The notes beneath the pieces were generated by a model. The model saw only the letters and a list, made by a program, of their open reading frames with translations. It did no database searches and was not told the origin of the DNA. The translations under genes were made by a program, and so were the position numbers. Below, one piece after another: positions 18,085 through 26,120 of a DNA stretch of 64,000 nucleotides (its first letter is position 1; each line of letters opens with the position of its first letter). The stretch is from Variovorax sp. JS1663 (GTDB lineage: Bacteria; Pseudomonadota; Gammaproteobacteria; Burkholderiales; Burkholderiaceae_C), in contig NZ_LYMK01000016.1 of NCBI RefSeq assembly GCF_002157355.1, positions 62,001 to 126,000 of the forward strand, read 5' to 3'.

Positions 18085-18210
18085 AAACTATCGGGAAACC
18101 CCGTAAGAACGCCGCCCCGGCAATGGACTCGCCCAACTCACGACGAGAGCGCCGCTATCAGGGAGCCGTTGATCGCGGGCCGGTTGCAAGGGTTTGTCCT
18201 GAACCTATAT

Positions 18211-18227
18211 CGATACGATGCGTATAG
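18211..18227. promoter_or_regulatory. Operator site C, probable TetR-regulator binding site
   Basis: CGATACGATGCGTATAG matches the site-A arms at 13 of 14 positions. It lies 66 nt upstream of the VOC dioxygenase-like gene, in the same divergent region as site D. Confidence 0.65.
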
Positions 18228-18293
18228 CATTTATTCGGTTGCGGCCGATGACACTGGCCGTCGAGCCTTCCAACTCTCGAAAAGGAAACGAGG

Positions 18294-19241
18294 ATGAACA
18301 TCCTGGGACCCGATTCCCTGGTCTTCGGCGTCGACGATGTCGCTGCCTGCATTCAGTTCTTCACCGACTACGGCCTGACACCGGTCGGCGTCAGCGAATC
18401 CGGCGGGCGCTTCGAGGCTGTCGACGGCACGTCCATCGTCATCGCGCGCCGCGACGACCCCTCGCTGCCGCCGCCGATGGAAACCGGCTCGATGCTGCGT
18501 AAGACGATCTACGGCGTCGCGGACCGCGAGACGGTGGAGGCCATCGCCGACGAGCTTGGCCGCGACCGCGAGGTGAAGCGCCTGCCCGATGGCTCCATCG
18601 AGGCGTCCGACGACTTTGGCTTCGTTCTCGGGTTCCAGGTCTCGGCGCGGCGGAAGATCGAGGTGGCCGGTGAAACCGTGAACTCGCCCGGCAGCAAACC
18701 AGGTCGCGGCCCGAACACCGTCGGAGCGAGCGCCGATGCCGAGTTCCAACCCCTGACCCTCTCGCACGTGGTGTATTTCGTGCCCGACCAGGCCAAGGCC
18801 TCCAGGTTCTACACGGATCGGCTGGGCTTCCGCTGCACCGACCGGTTCACCGGCGCCGGCAGTTTCCTGCGACCGGCAGGAACGCAGGAACACCACACGC
18901 TGTTCCTGATCGAGACGCCGGCCTTCATGAAGGGCGTGGAGCACTTCACCTTCCACCTTTCGGGCCCGACCGCGGTCTTGCAGTGCGGCTATCGCTTCGC
19001 CGCCAAGGGCTACCAGACCTTCTGGGGGCCTGGACGCCACAAGTTCGGTTCCAACTGGTTCTGGTACTTCAACAGCCCCGTGGGCTGCCACGTGGAGTAC
19101 GACGCGGACATGGACCTGCACGACGACAGCTGGGTCGCGCGCGAAGCGCCCATGCAGGTCGACGAATCGCAGATCTTCCTGTTCCAGCACCGGGAGAAGT
19201 GGGCGCCGGGCGGCCCGCCGCCGCCTGGCCAGGCGCACTGA
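18294..19241 (+). CDS. VOC-superfamily extradiol dioxygenase-like protein
   Basis: A 315-residue protein with two vicinal-oxygen-chelate modules, about residues 1-120 and 155-275. The C-terminal module keeps the 2-His-1-carboxylate pattern of type I extradiol dioxygenases: His in LSHVVYF, His in EHFTFHL, Glu in GCHVEYDAD. The N-terminal module lacks them, as is normal. It would cleave a catechol-type ring, giving a product for the FAH enzymes. Ribosome site GGAAACGAGG precedes the ATG. It heads the VOC-Rieske-MFS-FAD monooxygenase group. Confidence 0.85.
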   Translation: MNILGPDSLVFGVDDVAACIQFFTDYGLTPVGVSESGGRFEAVDGTSIVIARRDDPSLPPPMETGSMLRKTIYGVADRETVEAIADELGRDREVKRLPDGSIEASDDFGFVLGFQVSARRKIEVAGETVNSPGSKPGRGPNTVGASADAEFQPLTLSHVVYFVPDQAKASRFYTDRLGFRCTDRFTGAGSFLRPAGTQEHHTLFLIETPAFMKGVEHFTFHLSGPTAVLQCGYRFAAKGYQTFWGPGRHKFGSNWFWYFNSPVGCHVEYDADMDLHDDSWVAREAPMQVDESQIFLFQHREKWAPGGPPPPGQAH

Positions 19242-19250
19242 AGAGCAGGC

Positions 19251-19601
19251 ATGCCGACGTACCTGTGCAGGCTCGAAGAGCTCGCCGACGGGACGGCGCG
19301 CGGGTTCGATCTGGCGAGCGTGTCGCGCCATCCCATGTTCGTGGTGCGGCGCGGCGATCGCGTGCAGGGATGGCTGGATGCCTGCCCGCATGTGGCCGGC
19401 GCGCCGCTGGCCTGGCGCAGGGACGCCTACCTGAGCGCCGACGGCGCTTCGATCGTCTGCCACGGGCACGGTGCGGTGTTCGACATCGACACCGGGGTCT
19501 GCACCCGGGGACCGTGCATGGGGCAATCGCTCACGCCCGTGAGCGTGGAGCACGACGAGGAGGGCGCGCTGTGGATCGCTTCGCCGCGCGCCGTCGATTG
19601 A
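19251..19601 (+). CDS. Rieske [2Fe-2S] ferredoxin-like protein
   Basis: A 116-residue single-domain Rieske protein. The ligands are Cys45 and His47 (CPHVAG) and Cys70 and His73 (CHGHG); the 22-residue gap between pairs is longer than the usual 15-17. It probably transfers electrons to an oxygenase, yet no Rieske terminal oxygenase or reductase is found in the window. It is 9 nt downstream of the VOC gene. Confidence 0.85.
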   Translation: MPTYLCRLEELADGTARGFDLASVSRHPMFVVRRGDRVQGWLDACPHVAGAPLAWRRDAYLSADGASIVCHGHGAVFDIDTGVCTRGPCMGQSLTPVSVEHDEEGALWIASPRAVD

Positions 19602-19623
19602 AATCCTACGAAGGAGACTTCCC

Positions 19624-20805
19624 ATGAATTCGACAGACAAGCTGCGCGCGCGCGTCGCGCTGATGGCCGCGCATTGCGCGGGAATGGTGGACATCGTGGC
19701 GCTGCCGGTCTGGGTCGGCACGCTGATCGCGCGCTTCGGCTTCGACCCGCAGCAAGCGGGCGCGCTCGCGACCTTGTTCCTGGCGGGCGCCGTCGCGGCG
19801 AGCCTGGTGGTGGCCCCGCGCTTCAACAGCCTGCGCGGCCGCTGGATCGTCCCCATCGCCTATGCCGGCTCGGCCGCTGCATTCCTGGCCTGCATGCGCA
19901 GCAGCCAGTTCGAAACGCTGGCCCTGCTGCATGCCTTGGGCGGCATGGCCACCGGCGTCGGCTTGAGCATCACGCACGGCACCGTCGCCCTCACGCGCAA
20001 TCCGCATCGGATGTTCGGCTTCATGCAGGTGGCGGTGGGCGTGTTCGGCGTGGCCTACATGGCGGCTGCGCCCCAGATCATCGCGGCGGTCGGAGGAGCG
20101 GGGCTCTTTGCCATCTTCGGCGGCATCATGCTCGTGGCCTGCGCCATCACGGCCCTGGCGTTTCCGAACGTGCAACCTGGCCGCAGCGCTGCCGAGGTGC
20201 ACGTCGCTCGAGCGGCTCCGCTGCCGAAGGCCGCATGGTGCGCCATGGCCGGCATCAGCCTGATGAACGTGACGCAGGCCATGGTGTTCAGCTTTCTGGA
20301 GCGGATGGGCGCCGATCGCGGATTCACGCCCTCCAACCTGCATCTCGTGCTCATCGCCGTCGGGATCGTCAACCTGGCGCCGGGCGCGATCGCGGCGTTC
20401 CTGCAGCACAGGGTGGATGCTCGCAAGGTCGTGCTCGGCGGCGCGGTGGCCCAGGCGGCCCTGGCAGTGGCCCTGGTCGCGAGCACGGCATTCCCGGCCT
20501 ATGCGGCGGCAGGGGCCTTCTTCGTCTCCGCGGTCATCTTCACGCACATCTTCACCTTCGGGGTGCTGGCCGAACTGGATCCGTCCGGGCGGGCCGTTTC
20601 CGCGACGCCGGCGATGCTGATGATCGGGTCTGCCATCGGCCCGGTTCTCGGCGGTACCCTGGTCAAGTTCTTCGGCTACGGCGCCATCGGCTGGGCCGCG
20701 GTGGCCATCGACGCCGTCGCCTTCTGCTTTTACCTGCAACTGCGCAGCCGCGCAGCACAGCGCGATGCGCAGCCGGCGCGAGCGCAAGCATCAACGAGTC
20801 ATTGA
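19624..20805 (+). CDS. MFS transporter
   Basis: A 393-residue major facilitator with about 12 hydrophobic segments, for example AALLATLFLAGAVAASLVVA-type helices early and AMLMIGSAIGPVLGGTLV late. AAGGAGACTTCCC gives a strong ribosome site. Its position between ring-cleavage genes and the FAD monooxygenase suggests uptake of an aromatic acid or export of an intermediate. The substrate cannot be read from the sequence. Confidence 0.87.
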   Translation: MNSTDKLRARVALMAAHCAGMVDIVALPVWVGTLIARFGFDPQQAGALATLFLAGAVAASLVVAPRFNSLRGRWIVPIAYAGSAAAFLACMRSSQFETLALLHALGGMATGVGLSITHGTVALTRNPHRMFGFMQVAVGVFGVAYMAAAPQIIAAVGGAGLFAIFGGIMLVACAITALAFPNVQPGRSAAEVHVARAAPLPKAAWCAMAGISLMNVTQAMVFSFLERMGADRGFTPSNLHLVLIAVGIVNLAPGAIAAFLQHRVDARKVVLGGAVAQAALAVALVASTAFPAYAAAGAFFVSAVIFTHIFTFGVLAELDPSGRAVSATPAMLMIGSAIGPVLGGTLVKFFGYGAIGWAAVAIDAVAFCFYLQLRSRAAQRDAQPARAQASTSH

Positions 20806-20820
20806 ACAGGAGACACACAC

Positions 20821-21933
20821 ATGAACAAAGCCAAGCGGGTGCTGGTAGTGGGCAGCGGCATCGGCGGCGCGACGGCGGCCTGCGCGCTGGCCAAGGCAGG
20901 CCTGGAGACGCATTGCATCGACGTCCAGCCGGCGAGGTCGACCGTCGGCTCGGGCATCTGTCTGCTTCACAACACGATGCGCGCACTTTCGGAGATCGGC
21001 TTGGCCGAGCCCTGCCTCGACAGCGGCCTGCGCTTCGAAGTGTTCAAGCAGCACGACGCCGCGGGGAACCTGCTCATGTCGAACCCGACGCCACCTGGCA
21101 TCGGGATCCGCCGCCCGGAACTCGCCCGGATCCTCGAGACCGCCGCCAGCGAGGCCGGCGCGAAGCTGGAGCGCGGCCTCAGCGCCACGTCCGTGACCGA
21201 TCGCGGCGACCGGGTGGAGGTCGTGTTCTCCGACGGGCGCGAGGCAGCGTATGACCTTGTTGTTGCGGCAGACGGTGCCTATTCGAAGCTGCGGGAGCTG
21301 TTCTTTGGATCCGAACACCGGGTGTGGTTCGCAGGCCAGAGTGCATGGCGCTTCAATGCGCCCCGGCCTCCCGAGGTCAACGGCTTCTGCCTCTATCGCT
21401 CGCCGGACGGCAAGCGTACCGTGGGCGCGTTGCCGACCTCCAGGGAGGCGTGCTATCTGTTCTTCCTTGAGAACAGCGCCCAGCACATGCACTGGCCAGA
21501 CGACCAGCTGGATGTGCTGGTGCGCGAGCGGTTGGACGGCTTCTCCGCCCCCGTGATCCAGGATGCGCTGGCGCAAGTCACCACGCCCGGGCAGGTGCTC
21601 GTCCGCCCCTTCGACATCACGCTCGTGCCGGCGCCATGGCACCGCGGCCGGATTGTGCTCGTGGGCGATGCGGCGCATTCGCCGACCCCGCAGATGACTT
21701 CGGGCGGGGGGATGGCCATCGAGGATGCCGTGGTGCTCGCGCAATGCGCGCAGGCCCATCCGGAAGTCGAGGAGGCGCTGCTGGCCTATGCGGCGCGGCG
21801 GTTCGAGCGGGTATCCACCGTGTGGAACGCCTCGCTGCAGCTGTGCAAGTACGAGCAGGATCCCGTGCCGAATCCGCAGCGGTCGGCGGCCCTCATGCTG
21901 CAGACGTACCAGTACCTGGGCCAGCCCATGTGA
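20821..21933 (+). CDS. FAD-dependent aromatic-ring monooxygenase
   Basis: A 370-residue group A flavin monooxygenase. The dinucleotide motif GSGIGGATAACALAKAG lies at residues 10-26, the DG motif VAADGAYSKLR near 145 and the GD motif VLVGDAAHSPTP near 280. It hydroxylates a phenolic acid using NAD(P)H and O2, plausibly making the diol that the VOC protein opens. AGGAG lies 10 nt upstream. It is the last gene of the VOC operon. Confidence 0.88.
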   Translation: MNKAKRVLVVGSGIGGATAACALAKAGLETHCIDVQPARSTVGSGICLLHNTMRALSEIGLAEPCLDSGLRFEVFKQHDAAGNLLMSNPTPPGIGIRRPELARILETAASEAGAKLERGLSATSVTDRGDRVEVVFSDGREAAYDLVVAADGAYSKLRELFFGSEHRVWFAGQSAWRFNAPRPPEVNGFCLYRSPDGKRTVGALPTSREACYLFFLENSAQHMHWPDDQLDVLVRERLDGFSAPVIQDALAQVTTPGQVLVRPFDITLVPAPWHRGRIVLVGDAAHSPTPQMTSGGGMAIEDAVVLAQCAQAHPEVEEALLAYAARRFERVSTVWNASLQLCKYEQDPVPNPQRSAALMLQTYQYLGQPM

Positions 21934-22006
21934 GCGCGCCTGGGCCGGGCTCGTGCACCCGCCGCAGCCCTGCCGTGCGCGGAGGGAGGCGGCGAGAATT
22001 GCGGGC

Positions 22007-22921
22007 ATGAAGCCCATCATCGACGCCGGCTGGCATCACTTCGTCAAGGTCGCGGAGCTGGGCGCGGTCTCGCGCGCGGCCGTGGCGGCGGACGTGCCGC
22101 AGTCCGTCGTCAGCCGGCATATCGCTCAACTCGAGCGTGATGCGGGTTCGCCCCTGTTCCGCCGGACCGGCCGGGGGGTCGTCCTGACGGAACTCGGGCA
22201 GCAGCTGTATCCCCGGATCAAGCGGCTGATCGCCGAGTCGGAGAGCTTTGCCGACGAGGTCCGGGCCAGCCGGGGGGTGCCGGTCGGCGACGTGCGCCTT
22301 GGCCTGCTGCCCTCGACGGTGCCGGCGCTTGCCGGCCCCCTGTACCAGCGTGTCCTGAAGCAGTTCCCTCAGGTGCGTTTGCACCTCGCGGAAGGGTCGA
22401 GCGCGCAACTGCAGGAGATGCTGGATCAAGGTCGACTGGACCTCTCCTTGCTGCTGCGCGATGGAGGCGAGGCCAGTGCAGACGAGCCGGTCCTGATGGA
22501 AGGGGCTCTCTGCCTCGTGGTCGCGAGCGGCGATCCGCTTGCCGGCCGTCGGGAAGTCCGCTTCGAGGAGGTCGCCCATCTGCCGCTGGTGCTCCCCGGT
22601 GAACCCCACCCATTGCGGGAGAGGCTGGCCGTGCTCGCGCGCAAGCTGGGCCTGACGCTGCGGATTGCGGCGGAGGCGAACTCGATCCGTTTGCAGCACG
22701 AGATCGCGGCGTCCGCCGCGGGCTACGCGATCACCTCCCTGTCCATCGCGCCGCACGACCGCAGGCGCCTCGTCGCATTGAAGATCGTAGAGCCGGTGCT
22801 TGCGCGGGCCATCGTGCTCGCGGTGGCACGCCACCGGCCGCATACGCTGGCAACGCGGGAGATCCACGGACTCCTGCTTTCGATGGCACCGCAAGTCCTG
22901 GCGGGAGCCGACGCCGCCTGA
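22007..22921 (+). CDS. LysR-family transcriptional regulator
   Basis: A 304-residue LysR protein. The N-terminal helix-turn-helix is GAVSRAAVAADVPQSVVSRH at residues 18-37, followed by IAQLERDAGSPLFRRTGRG, then the two-lobed effector domain. The ATG lies 73 nt after the monooxygenase gene. The same orientation as the downstream DapA-family group makes it a candidate activator of those genes. Confidence 0.87.
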   Translation: MKPIIDAGWHHFVKVAELGAVSRAAVAADVPQSVVSRHIAQLERDAGSPLFRRTGRGVVLTELGQQLYPRIKRLIAESESFADEVRASRGVPVGDVRLGLLPSTVPALAGPLYQRVLKQFPQVRLHLAEGSSAQLQEMLDQGRLDLSLLLRDGGEASADEPVLMEGALCLVVASGDPLAGRREVRFEEVAHLPLVLPGEPHPLRERLAVLARKLGLTLRIAAEANSIRLQHEIAASAAGYAITSLSIAPHDRRRLVALKIVEPVLARAIVLAVARHRPHTLATREIHGLLLSMAPQVLAGADAA

Positions 22922-23053
22922 GCTTTCGCCTGGGCGCATAGCTGCTATCGCGCGCGCCCCCTCGTCCCTTGCGCGCGGCGAACCTACAGTCTTGTGGCGT
23001 TCCGTGCCGCGGCTTCCGCGGGCACGGCTGACATCCTCACAAGCGAGTCCACC

Positions 23054-24073
23054 ATGCTTCCTTACAAGCGCGCAGACGCCCGGGCCTGGGCCCGGGAGAA
23101 CCTGACCGGCTGCTCGGCCGTCACCATTCCGAGCTATTCGGCCGATCTAAAGCAACTCAACGAGCGCGGCATCCGTCACGACGTCGCGCTGGCCAAGGAG
23201 CTCGGATTCAAGCACACGCTGCTGTGCACCGAAGTCGCCATCACGCCGGAGGAGAACGCCAAATTCACGGCCTGGGCAGCGGAGACGGCGGGCCCCGGCT
23301 TCGGCCTGTTCTTCCATGCGTCCTTCAACACGCTCGCGGAAAACATCGAGGCCGTGAAGCTGGCGGAAGACGCCGGGGCCACCATGGTGCTGCTCTCGTA
23401 TCCCGCGCAGTTCTGGCCCACCACGGAGCAGGAGGTCTACGAATACACCAAGCAGTTCTGCGACGCGACCAAGCTCGCCGTGATGCTGTTTCCGCTGCCG
23501 GCCTGGGGCTTCGAGCGCATCCATCCGGCGGGCATGTCGGTGGCATTCGTGCGCCGGCTGCTCAAGGACTGCCCGAACATCGTGGCCATCAAGTCCGAGC
23601 AGGGCTTTCCGCTGCCTGCCGGCATCTGCGAGATGTACTACCACTTCCGCGACGAGGTGGTGATCAGCTGCCCGATCGAAGGCGACGCCATCCCGCTCAT
23701 GGGGGTGATGAAGATGCAGTTCTCCGGCACCAGCAACACGCAGTGGATGAGCCACTACTACCCGCGCGCGTTCGAGCTGGCCCGCAAGGGGGAATTCGAG
23801 CAGGCGATGGAGATGTACTGGAAGGTCAACCCCGCGCGCGGCGCCAATGCGGCCGCGACCCAGGCCTACATCGGCGGCACCTCCTTCCTGAACCGGACCA
23901 TGTGGAAGTACCAGGACTGGCTGGCGGGCTTCAACGGCGGCCCGCTGCGCGCGCCCGCGATGCGCATTCCCGACCGCTTCATGAAAGTGCTTCGCCAGGG
24001 GCTGGTGGCTTCCGGGCTTCCCGTGACCTCCGATCCGGACGGCGCATTCATGGTGGGGCGGCATCCCTGCTGA
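23054..24073 (+). CDS. Dihydrodipicolinate synthase (DapA)-family lyase/deaminase
   Basis: A 339-residue class I aldolase-fold protein. The Schiff-base lysine is in NIVAIKSEQG near residue 180 and the catalytic Tyr probably in VLLSYP near 117. Family members include hydratase-aldolases, sugar-acid dehydratases and the pyrroline-hydroxycarboxylate deaminase of the hydroxyproline route. The presence of an ornithine-cyclodeaminase-family reductase and an aldehyde dehydrogenase downstream favours the last option. It is longer than the 290-310 residues usual for DapA. ATG at 23054 is preferred over a GTG at 22994. Confidence 0.83.
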   Translation: MLPYKRADARAWARENLTGCSAVTIPSYSADLKQLNERGIRHDVALAKELGFKHTLLCTEVAITPEENAKFTAWAAETAGPGFGLFFHASFNTLAENIEAVKLAEDAGATMVLLSYPAQFWPTTEQEVYEYTKQFCDATKLAVMLFPLPAWGFERIHPAGMSVAFVRRLLKDCPNIVAIKSEQGFPLPAGICEMYYHFRDEVVISCPIEGDAIPLMGVMKMQFSGTSNTQWMSHYYPRAFELARKGEFEQAMEMYWKVNPARGANAAATQAYIGGTSFLNRTMWKYQDWLAGFNGGPLRAPAMRIPDRFMKVLRQGLVASGLPVTSDPDGAFMVGRHPC

Positions 24074-24135
24074 GCGAAGTGCGAGGACGGCCCTGCACGT
24101 CCTGGCATCGGCACACCAGAACTGGAGACGACACC

Positions 24136-25086
24136 ATGACGCACCTTGCACGCCGCGCCTTCCTTGGCGGCGTCGGCTGCTTCCTGCTTTCATCCGCCGG
24201 CGGCGCCGAGGTGGTCCGCGTGATCGTGCCCTACGGCGCGGGCGGCATCACGGACATCGGTGCGCGCGTCATCTGCGAGCAGCTGGGCCAGGCCCTGGGC
24301 CAGCCCGTGATCGTCGAGAACCGGCCGGGTGGAGGCACGCGGATCGGAACGTCCGCGGTGTTCGCGGCAAAGCCGGATGGCAACACGCTGCTGCTCACCA
24401 ACATCGCCTACGGCATCCTCCCGCTGGTCGACCCGTCGGTGAAGTACGACGCGGCGACGGCGGCCGCGCCCGTGGGAATCGCCTCGGTGTACCCGATCGC
24501 GATGGTCGTCAATGCGGCACTGCCCGTGAAGACGCTGCAGGAGTTCATCGACTACGCCCGCAAGAACCCAGGGAAGCTGACCTACGGCAGCGCCGGCCCG
24601 GGCAGCGGGGCGCATCTGGGCGGCGAGTTGTTCAAGGCCTTGACCGGCACCTACCTCGTCCACATTCCGTACCGGTCCACCTCGAGCGCGCTCACGGAAG
24701 TGGCCGCAGGCCGCATTGACCTCACCTTCGACGCCACGGCCATCGAGCTCGCCAGGACGGGCCGGGTCAGGGTCCTGGCGGTGTCGGGCACCGAGCGCGA
24801 CCCGCGGATGCCGGACGTGCCCACCGTGGCGGAAGCCGGATTGAAGGGCATGGAAACAGCCTCCTGGCTCGGGATCTTCGCCCCGCTCGGTACGCCTGCG
24901 CCGGTGATCGAGCGCCTGAACCAGGCGTTGAACGTCGCGGTGCAGAACGAAGGACTGAAGGCGCGCTTTCGCGAACTCGGAATGCTTCCTCGTTCCGGAC
25001 CTCCGAGCCTGCTGATCGACCAGGTGCGCCACGACACCCGGCTGTACCGGCGCGTCATCTATGAAGCCAACCTGAAATTCGAATGA
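24136..25086 (+). CDS. Bug-family substrate-binding protein
   Basis: A 316-residue TctC/Bug binding protein with a Tat-like N-terminus (ARRAFLGG) and VVRVIVPYGAGGITDIG and VENRPGGGT signatures. The ribosome site CTGGAGACG precedes the ATG. Its stop overlaps the following start by ATGA, so the binding protein is translated with the OCD-family enzyme and presumably supplies that pathway's substrate. Confidence 0.88.
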   Translation: MTHLARRAFLGGVGCFLLSSAGGAEVVRVIVPYGAGGITDIGARVICEQLGQALGQPVIVENRPGGGTRIGTSAVFAAKPDGNTLLLTNIAYGILPLVDPSVKYDAATAAAPVGIASVYPIAMVVNAALPVKTLQEFIDYARKNPGKLTYGSAGPGSGAHLGGELFKALTGTYLVHIPYRSTSSALTEVAAGRIDLTFDATAIELARTGRVRVLAVSGTERDPRMPDVPTVAEAGLKGMETASWLGIFAPLGTPAPVIERLNQALNVAVQNEGLKARFRELGMLPRSGPPSLLIDQVRHDTRLYRRVIYEANLKFE

Positions 25087-26120
25087 ACCTCCCCGACGTG
25101 AATCCATCCACGAGCGCTGTGGCCGATGCGCCCCTGTTCGTCTCCTCCGAAACGGCTGCAGCCGTTTTTCGGTGGCTGCCTGCCGTGCATGCCCTGCAGC
25201 AAACCTATGCGCGGCCCATGGGGCCGCAGGCCGTACCCCGACGCACGATCGCTGCAGGGGCCGCGGAGCGCGCCTCGCTCCGGACCATGACGGCGGTGCC
25301 GCCGGGATCCCGCTACTACGGCGCCAAGCTGATGGGCATGGCCTTCGGGCCGGCAGGCCGGCAGCTCGAGTACGCCGTGGTGCTGTTCGACGCGACAACG
25401 GGCTCGCTCGCCGCGATCGTGGACGGCAACCTGGTCACCGCCTATCGCACGGCGGCCACATCCGCAGCTGCCCTGGACCGCCTGGCGCCGCCTGGCGCGG
25501 CCCGCCTGGCCGTCCTGGGAAGCGGGCTGGAAGCGCGCATGCACACGCTCGCCATCGCCTCGGTGCGCGAGTTGCACGAGATCCGGGTGTTCAGTCCGAC
25601 GCCGGCCAAGCGCGCAGCCTTCGCGGCCGAGATGAGCGCCGAGCTGGGCATCCCGGCGCGCGCGGTCGAATCGCCGGCCGAGGCCGCAGGCGGCGCCGAC
25701 ATCGTGCTGGCTGCCGCCCGCTCGTATGGCGAGAAACCCATCCTGCAGGGCGCCTGGCTGGAGCCCCATGCGACGGTGGTCTCCATCGGGTCGACGCTCC
25801 CAGATCAGCGGGAGGTCGACAGCAGCGTGGTGGCGCGCGCCGGCCTCATCGTCTGCGACAACGTCGAGGAAGTGCTCGAGGAATCCGGGGACATGCTGGC
25901 CGCCCGCAAAGACGGCGCCGAACCCGATGCGAAGTGCATCAGCCTCCATGACCTGCTGGCCGGCAAGGCGGACCGTCCCGCAGGCGGAATCGCCATGTAC
26001 AAGTCCGTCGGTTCGGGCCTGCAGGACGTGGTGGTCGCCGGGATGATCCTCGACCTCGCCCGCGCTGCCGGACTGGCCACGCCCCTGCCTGTCCATTTCG
26101 AAACCAAGCGCATCGGCTGA
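25083..26120 (+). CDS. Ornithine cyclodeaminase/mu-crystallin family reductase
   Basis: A 345-residue protein of the OCD/mu-crystallin family. The Rossmann motif LAVLGSGLEARMH lies near residues 142-154, preceded by AYRTAATSAAAL, the family's conserved Arg-Thr-Ala segment. Members reduce delta1-pyrroline-2-carboxylate or cyclise ornithine. Placed between a Bug protein and an aldehyde dehydrogenase, delta1-pyrroline-2-carboxylate reduction is the more attractive guess. It overlaps both neighbours. Confidence 0.82.
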   Translation: MNLPDVNPSTSAVADAPLFVSSETAAAVFRWLPAVHALQQTYARPMGPQAVPRRTIAAGAAERASLRTMTAVPPGSRYYGAKLMGMAFGPAGRQLEYAVVLFDATTGSLAAIVDGNLVTAYRTAATSAAALDRLAPPGAARLAVLGSGLEARMHTLAIASVRELHEIRVFSPTPAKRAAFAAEMSAELGIPARAVESPAEAAGGADIVLAAARSYGEKPILQGAWLEPHATVVSIGSTLPDQREVDSSVVARAGLIVCDNVEEVLEESGDMLAARKDGAEPDAKCISLHDLLAGKADRPAGGIAMYKSVGSGLQDVVVAGMILDLARAAGLATPLPVHFETKRIG

